A DNA stretch of 64,000 nt, taken from Clostridiaceae bacterium (GTDB lineage Bacteria; Cyanobacteriota; Vampirovibrionia; Gastranaerophilales; Gastranaerophilaceae). The notes under the pieces are model-generated. The model ran no database searches. It saw only the letters and a program-made list of their open reading frames with translations, and had not been told where the DNA came from. This document shows, piece after piece, positions 61,399-64,000 of the stretch (positions are counted from its first letter, which is position 1; every line of letters begins with the position of its first letter). Position numbers and translations under genes: made by a program. The stretch lies in NCBI GenBank assembly GCA_022641775.1, contig JALCDS010000006.1, positions 16,607 to 80,606 on the forward strand, given 5' to 3'.

Positions 61399-62010
61399 CT
61401 ATTTGCAATTTTTTAGTTTATCCTTTAATTCTACCAAAAGATGCTCTGCCGGATAATATTTCGGTAGAACTTTTAAGCAGGTTTCAGCTGAATTTATTGC
61501 ATAATCAAGCTTGCCTTCTGTATCATATTCTTGAGCTAAAAGAAAATGTAATTCCGGATCATTATAGAAAGTATTTTTAGCTCTTTTGAAATATATCATC
61601 CCATATTCTTTGAAGTTGTTGTTTATAAAGACTCTACCGATAAATTTGTTAACTTCCGGATTTATTGAAGACATAAAATCTGAATAGTTAACTATTTTTT
61701 CAACATATTCACCCTTAAAATGTTTTATCAAAATATCCAAATCTATTTCTAAAAAATTTCTCAATTCAAAATACGAAGGGTAATAGCTTATATTATTTTC
61801 TATAAGTTCAATCAAAAATTTTGCCCAGTGAGCTCTGATGTCGGTATCTAATACCTTATCGAAACAGTCTTTAGCTTTTTTGAGATTGTCATTTAAGAAA
61901 TAAAAATATCCCAATTCCAAAAAATCTTTATTTTTCTCAAAAAACTTTCGACAAGAAGGATTCCTTGCCATCAAAAGTTCTGTTTTAGCATTTTCGTATT
62001 CAGAAATCAT
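61399..62010 (-). CDS. TPR-like repeat protein, 203 residues
   Basis: Helical repeats include LELGYFYFLNDNLKKAKDCFDKVL (about 31-54) and LHFLLAQEYDTEGKLDYAINSAETCLKVLP (about 153-182), with TPR spacing. There is no signal peptide. It begins three bases after the stop of the secreted TPR protein upstream, so it is probably co-transcribed. Partners unknown. Confidence 0.7.
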   Translation of the reverse strand: MISEYENAKTELLMARNPSCRKFFEKNKDFLELGYFYFLNDNLKKAKDCFDKVLDTDIRAHWAKFLIELIENNISYYPSYFELRNFLEIDLDILIKHFKGEYVEKIVNYSDFMSSINPEVNKFIGRVFINNNFKEYGMIYFKRAKNTFYNDPELHFLLAQEYDTEGKLDYAINSAETCLKVLPKYYPAEHLLVELKDKLKNCK

Positions 62011-62013
62011 AAA

Positions 62014-63063
62014 CTAGTAATTGTTGTTATTGTTGTTAGAGTTATTAAAATCAAAGTTGTTCATCATAGATGATGTCATCATTGTTTCTATAACTTTCGG
62101 ATCAATATTTTTGTTTGCAGAACCATCATTGTTCATTAGATATGGCAACATGTTCATCATCGAATTATTATTATTGTTGTTGTTATTATTACCAAGCAAC
62201 ATTTCTATTTGCGCATATTCAGCATTTCTTTCTGCAATATTCGGATCTATTTTAGGACTTGTAGCTGCAGTTTTGCTTGTTGTAGATGCTGTTGAAGCTG
62301 TTGGATCTTGAGCGTTTTGTGACGGAGTTAAATCCGATACATTGATTGTTAATCCTGCTCTTTTTAAGGTATCAATTGCATCCATAACTTCTTTATCAGA
62401 AGGTTTTCCTTTTGCAACTTGTCCTTCAGCGCCTGTTATTTTAGCTGCTCCACCTGTTATTGCACCTTTGCTGTCAATATCTTTGATTCTTTCAAGTTGA
62501 GTTCCGTTAACGTTTCCGTTTGTATTGTTAATTTCTTGCTGAACTCGTTGAAGTTGTTGTTGTTTAATTTGTTGATTAACTTCAGGTGACAATCCGTTTC
62601 CGTATGGAGCATTAATAAATTTGTCCAAATCTGATTGCGGTGCAGCCGGAGTTGTAGGTTTTACAACAGGTTTTGGATGACATAAAGGCCCGCCTGTCAA
62701 GCAATCTCTACCTCTTTTAGCATAATTTGTAACAGTAGAATTTGCATTAATAGAAATAGCTTTATTGTAAGCTTTTATTGCTTCATCTTTTTCACCAATT
62801 CTTGTGTATGCCAAGCCCATGTAATAATATGCGGCCGCATTAGACGGATGTTTTTTAGTCAAAGAAAACAGTTCTTGCAAACAACCTGTGTAATTGCCTC
62901 TTTTATATTTGGCAATACTGCTTTTTAAGGATGCATTAGGATAGTAAACGGTGGTTTTATCGAGGCTTACCTTTTTATTCGTTGCTGTATCCGCTGTGAA
63001 TCCTGCTAAAGTAGTGAATGCCAGAATTATACTGAGTGTTAAAGCTATTTTCTTATTCATCAT
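62014..63063 (-). CDS. Secreted TPR protein with Asn-rich runs
   Basis: The 349-residue protein has a signal peptide (cut near residue 23), two TPR-type units (SIAKYKRGNYTGCLQELFSLTKKHP, AAAYYYMGLAYTRIGEKDEAIKAYNKAI; about 48-105), a linker rich in Gln/Pro/Thr, and C-terminal Asn repeats, including a run of nine Asn (about 293-301) and a terminal poly-Asn stretch. These arise from AAT/AAC repeats at 62017-62050 and 62165-62190. Function unknown; extracytoplasmic protein binding is likely. Confidence 0.75.
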   Translation of the reverse strand: MMNKKIALTLSIILAFTTLAGFTADTATNKKVSLDKTTVYYPNASLKSSIAKYKRGNYTGCLQELFSLTKKHPSNAAAYYYMGLAYTRIGEKDEAIKAYNKAISINANSTVTNYAKRGRDCLTGGPLCHPKPVVKPTTPAAPQSDLDKFINAPYGNGLSPEVNQQIKQQQLQRVQQEINNTNGNVNGTQLERIKDIDSKGAITGGAAKITGAEGQVAKGKPSDKEVMDAIDTLKRAGLTINVSDLTPSQNAQDPTASTASTTSKTAATSPKIDPNIAERNAEYAQIEMLLGNNNNNNNNNSMMNMLPYLMNNDGSANKNIDPKVIETMMTSSMMNNFDFNNSNNNNNNY

Positions 63064-63174
63064 AACTTCCTTCTTTAATTATATATAATGTTTCCATTGA
63101 ATAAATCAATTTAGGTACATTATATAATATTTTTAGAAAATAATCACTAGTTTAAATATATGAAATCTTAAAAA

Positions 63175-63795
63175 TTAAGATTCTTTCAAATGTTTTATGT
63201 GCTTATAAATATATATAATGCCCAAAATGACGCATATAATAACAATTAAAAGGTCAAACTTATGCCAAATTGCTTTGAGTTTGTCAATATGTTCGCCAAA
63301 TTTTATTCCGACATATACGAGGACATAACTCCATATTAATGATCCAAAAAATGTAAGAGTAAAAAATACTCTTTTCCTTGCTCTTAGAATTCCTGCAGGA
63401 AGTGATATAAATGTTCTTACAATTGGAAGCATTCTGCACAAGAAAAATGCCCAATCACCATATTTATCTACCCATTTATCAGCTTCATCCAAATCTTTTT
63501 TTGATACAAGAAAATATTTTCCGTATTTTTCAACGAAAGTTCGTCCGCCGAAATAACCTATATAATAAGAAGGAATCGAACCCAAAACACAGCCTAAGGC
63601 TCCAGCAATTGCTGTTAGGTGAAAATTCAGTTCACCTTTTGATACCAAAAAACCTGCGAAAGGTAAAACTGCTTCTGACGGAAGAGGAATATTACATGAT
63701 TCAATCGCCATCAATAGGGTTATTCCAAACACTCCCATGTGTGTAATTATTCCTTGAATCCAATTTACCAAACCTGTTAATATACTATCCAACAT
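63175..63795 (-). CDS. DedA family membrane protein
   Basis: DedA/SNARE-associated proteins move lipids such as undecaprenyl phosphate across the inner membrane. The 206-residue protein shows the family pattern: FGITLLMAIESCNIPLPSEAVLPFAGFLV, GSIPSYYIGYFGGRTFVEKYGKY, and FLCRMLPIVRTFISLPAGILRARKRVFF, read in pieces, with four to five helices. The basic Arg/Lys-rich segment and PLPSE motif are intact. Confidence 0.9.
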   Translation of the reverse strand: MLDSILTGLVNWIQGIITHMGVFGITLLMAIESCNIPLPSEAVLPFAGFLVSKGELNFHLTAIAGALGCVLGSIPSYYIGYFGGRTFVEKYGKYFLVSKKDLDEADKWVDKYGDWAFFLCRMLPIVRTFISLPAGILRARKRVFFTLTFFGSLIWSYVLVYVGIKFGEHIDKLKAIWHKFDLLIVIICVILGIIYIYKHIKHLKES

Positions 63796-63882
63796 TTAAA
63801 ATTATTCCTTCTTTATTCAAACTATTATTTATTGTATCAAAAATATCAAAATAATACACTTTCCATAAAATTAATTATCGGC

Positions 63883-63901
63883 AGTTGCATTTTTAGCAAC
63901 T
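63883..63901. repeat. Small hairpin upstream of dedA
   Basis: AGTTGC, ATTTTTA, GCAACT, flanked by GG and CC with one bulge. Meaning unknown. Confidence 0.4.
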
Positions 63902-63929
63902 ACCAAAATATTACATTATTTTGCCACCA

Positions 63930-63971
63930 TTTTCTTTCTCTCTTTGTTGTGATGCAAATAGAGAAAGAAAA
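63930..63971. repeat. Purine/pyrimidine inverted repeat at right edge
   Basis: TTTTCTTTCTCT (63930-63941) pairs with AGAGAAAGAAAA (63960-63971), and TTTG/CAAA extends the stem inside, leaving an eight-base loop. A third similar purine run, AAAGAGAGAAACTC, closes the window. The stretch 63796-64000 holds no gene. It may be the edge of a repeat element cut by the window. Confidence 0.45.
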
Positions 63972-64000
63972 CTCTGGCGGGAAAAGAAAGAGAGAAACTC

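Noticed and set aside
1..64000. CRISPR arrays, insertion sequences, prophage genes
   Set aside because: No regularly spaced repeats, transposase, integrase or phage structural genes were found.

Overview
The window is AT-rich and reads like a host-associated, fermentative member of the non-photosynthetic cyanobacterial sister lineage (Melainabacteria/Vampirovibrionia, probably Gastranaerophilales). This assignment is an inference. It rests on the secreted prepilin-like protein beginning KKAFTLAEVLITLGIIGVVA, a short cyanobacterial-style omega subunit, a PLPBP-SepF cell-division pair, rubrerythrin without respiratory genes, and several large orphan proteins with a shared N-terminal Ser-Phe-x-Gly motif. 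No rRNA, phage, insertion sequence or CRISPR array is visible. Almost every base is coding on one strand or the other.

Layout. 1-6.9 kb: an AsmA-like envelope protein running off the left edge, rubrerythrin, a transglycosylase-like protein, then nrtR-like regulator, secG, tcdA and an SDR reductase. 6.9-16.2 kb: fructose-bisphosphate aldolase, two lineage-specific proteins (one of 921 residues), sepF and PLPBP facing left, and the glycine cleavage genes gcvT-gcvH-gcvPA facing right, without gcvPB. 16.2-26 kb: a prepilin-like protein, mutL, a PiT-like transporter, an orphan DNA methyltransferase, nadA-rlmB-sigma factor, and a PilM-PilN fusion with PilO. 26-35 kb: radical SAM protein, proA, a solitary sugar-binding protein, rarA, an M49-like metallopeptidase, a DnaJ with half a zinc finger, and small orphans. 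35 kb: a rod-shaped small RNA candidate with its own terminator, and tRNA-Cys.

36.4-42 kb holds the most unusual unit: seven tightly packed leftward genes encoding a secreted TrbI/VirB10-like protein, a membrane-anchored von Willebrand A protein, an FHA-domain protein with eight membrane segments, two TonB-C-like proteins (one with a zinc ribbon) and two tiny membrane proteins. They are read from a promoter whose self-complementary -35 box is shared with the divergent plsY promoter. I read this as an undescribed envelope-spanning machine; its function is unknown.

42-64 kb is mainly housekeeping: phospholipid synthesis (plsY), RNA methylation (trmH-type, rlmH), proteolysis and folding (M24 peptidase, parvulin), tRNA-Gly, mscS, HD-GYP signalling, a LysM-lysozyme protein, asparaginase with an MshEN-like protein, a VKOR-thioredoxin fusion with queH, a 757-residue orphan, purine and pyrimidine salvage (PNP, Upp), rpoZ, an MCE protein, DAHP synthase, TPR proteins and DedA.

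Several starts differ from the longest open frame because a good Shine-Dalgarno sequence sits before an internal ATG; these are stated per gene. Many promoters have a clear -35/-10 pair at 17-base spacing, with TTGCAA recurring as -35, and a few genes look leaderless.
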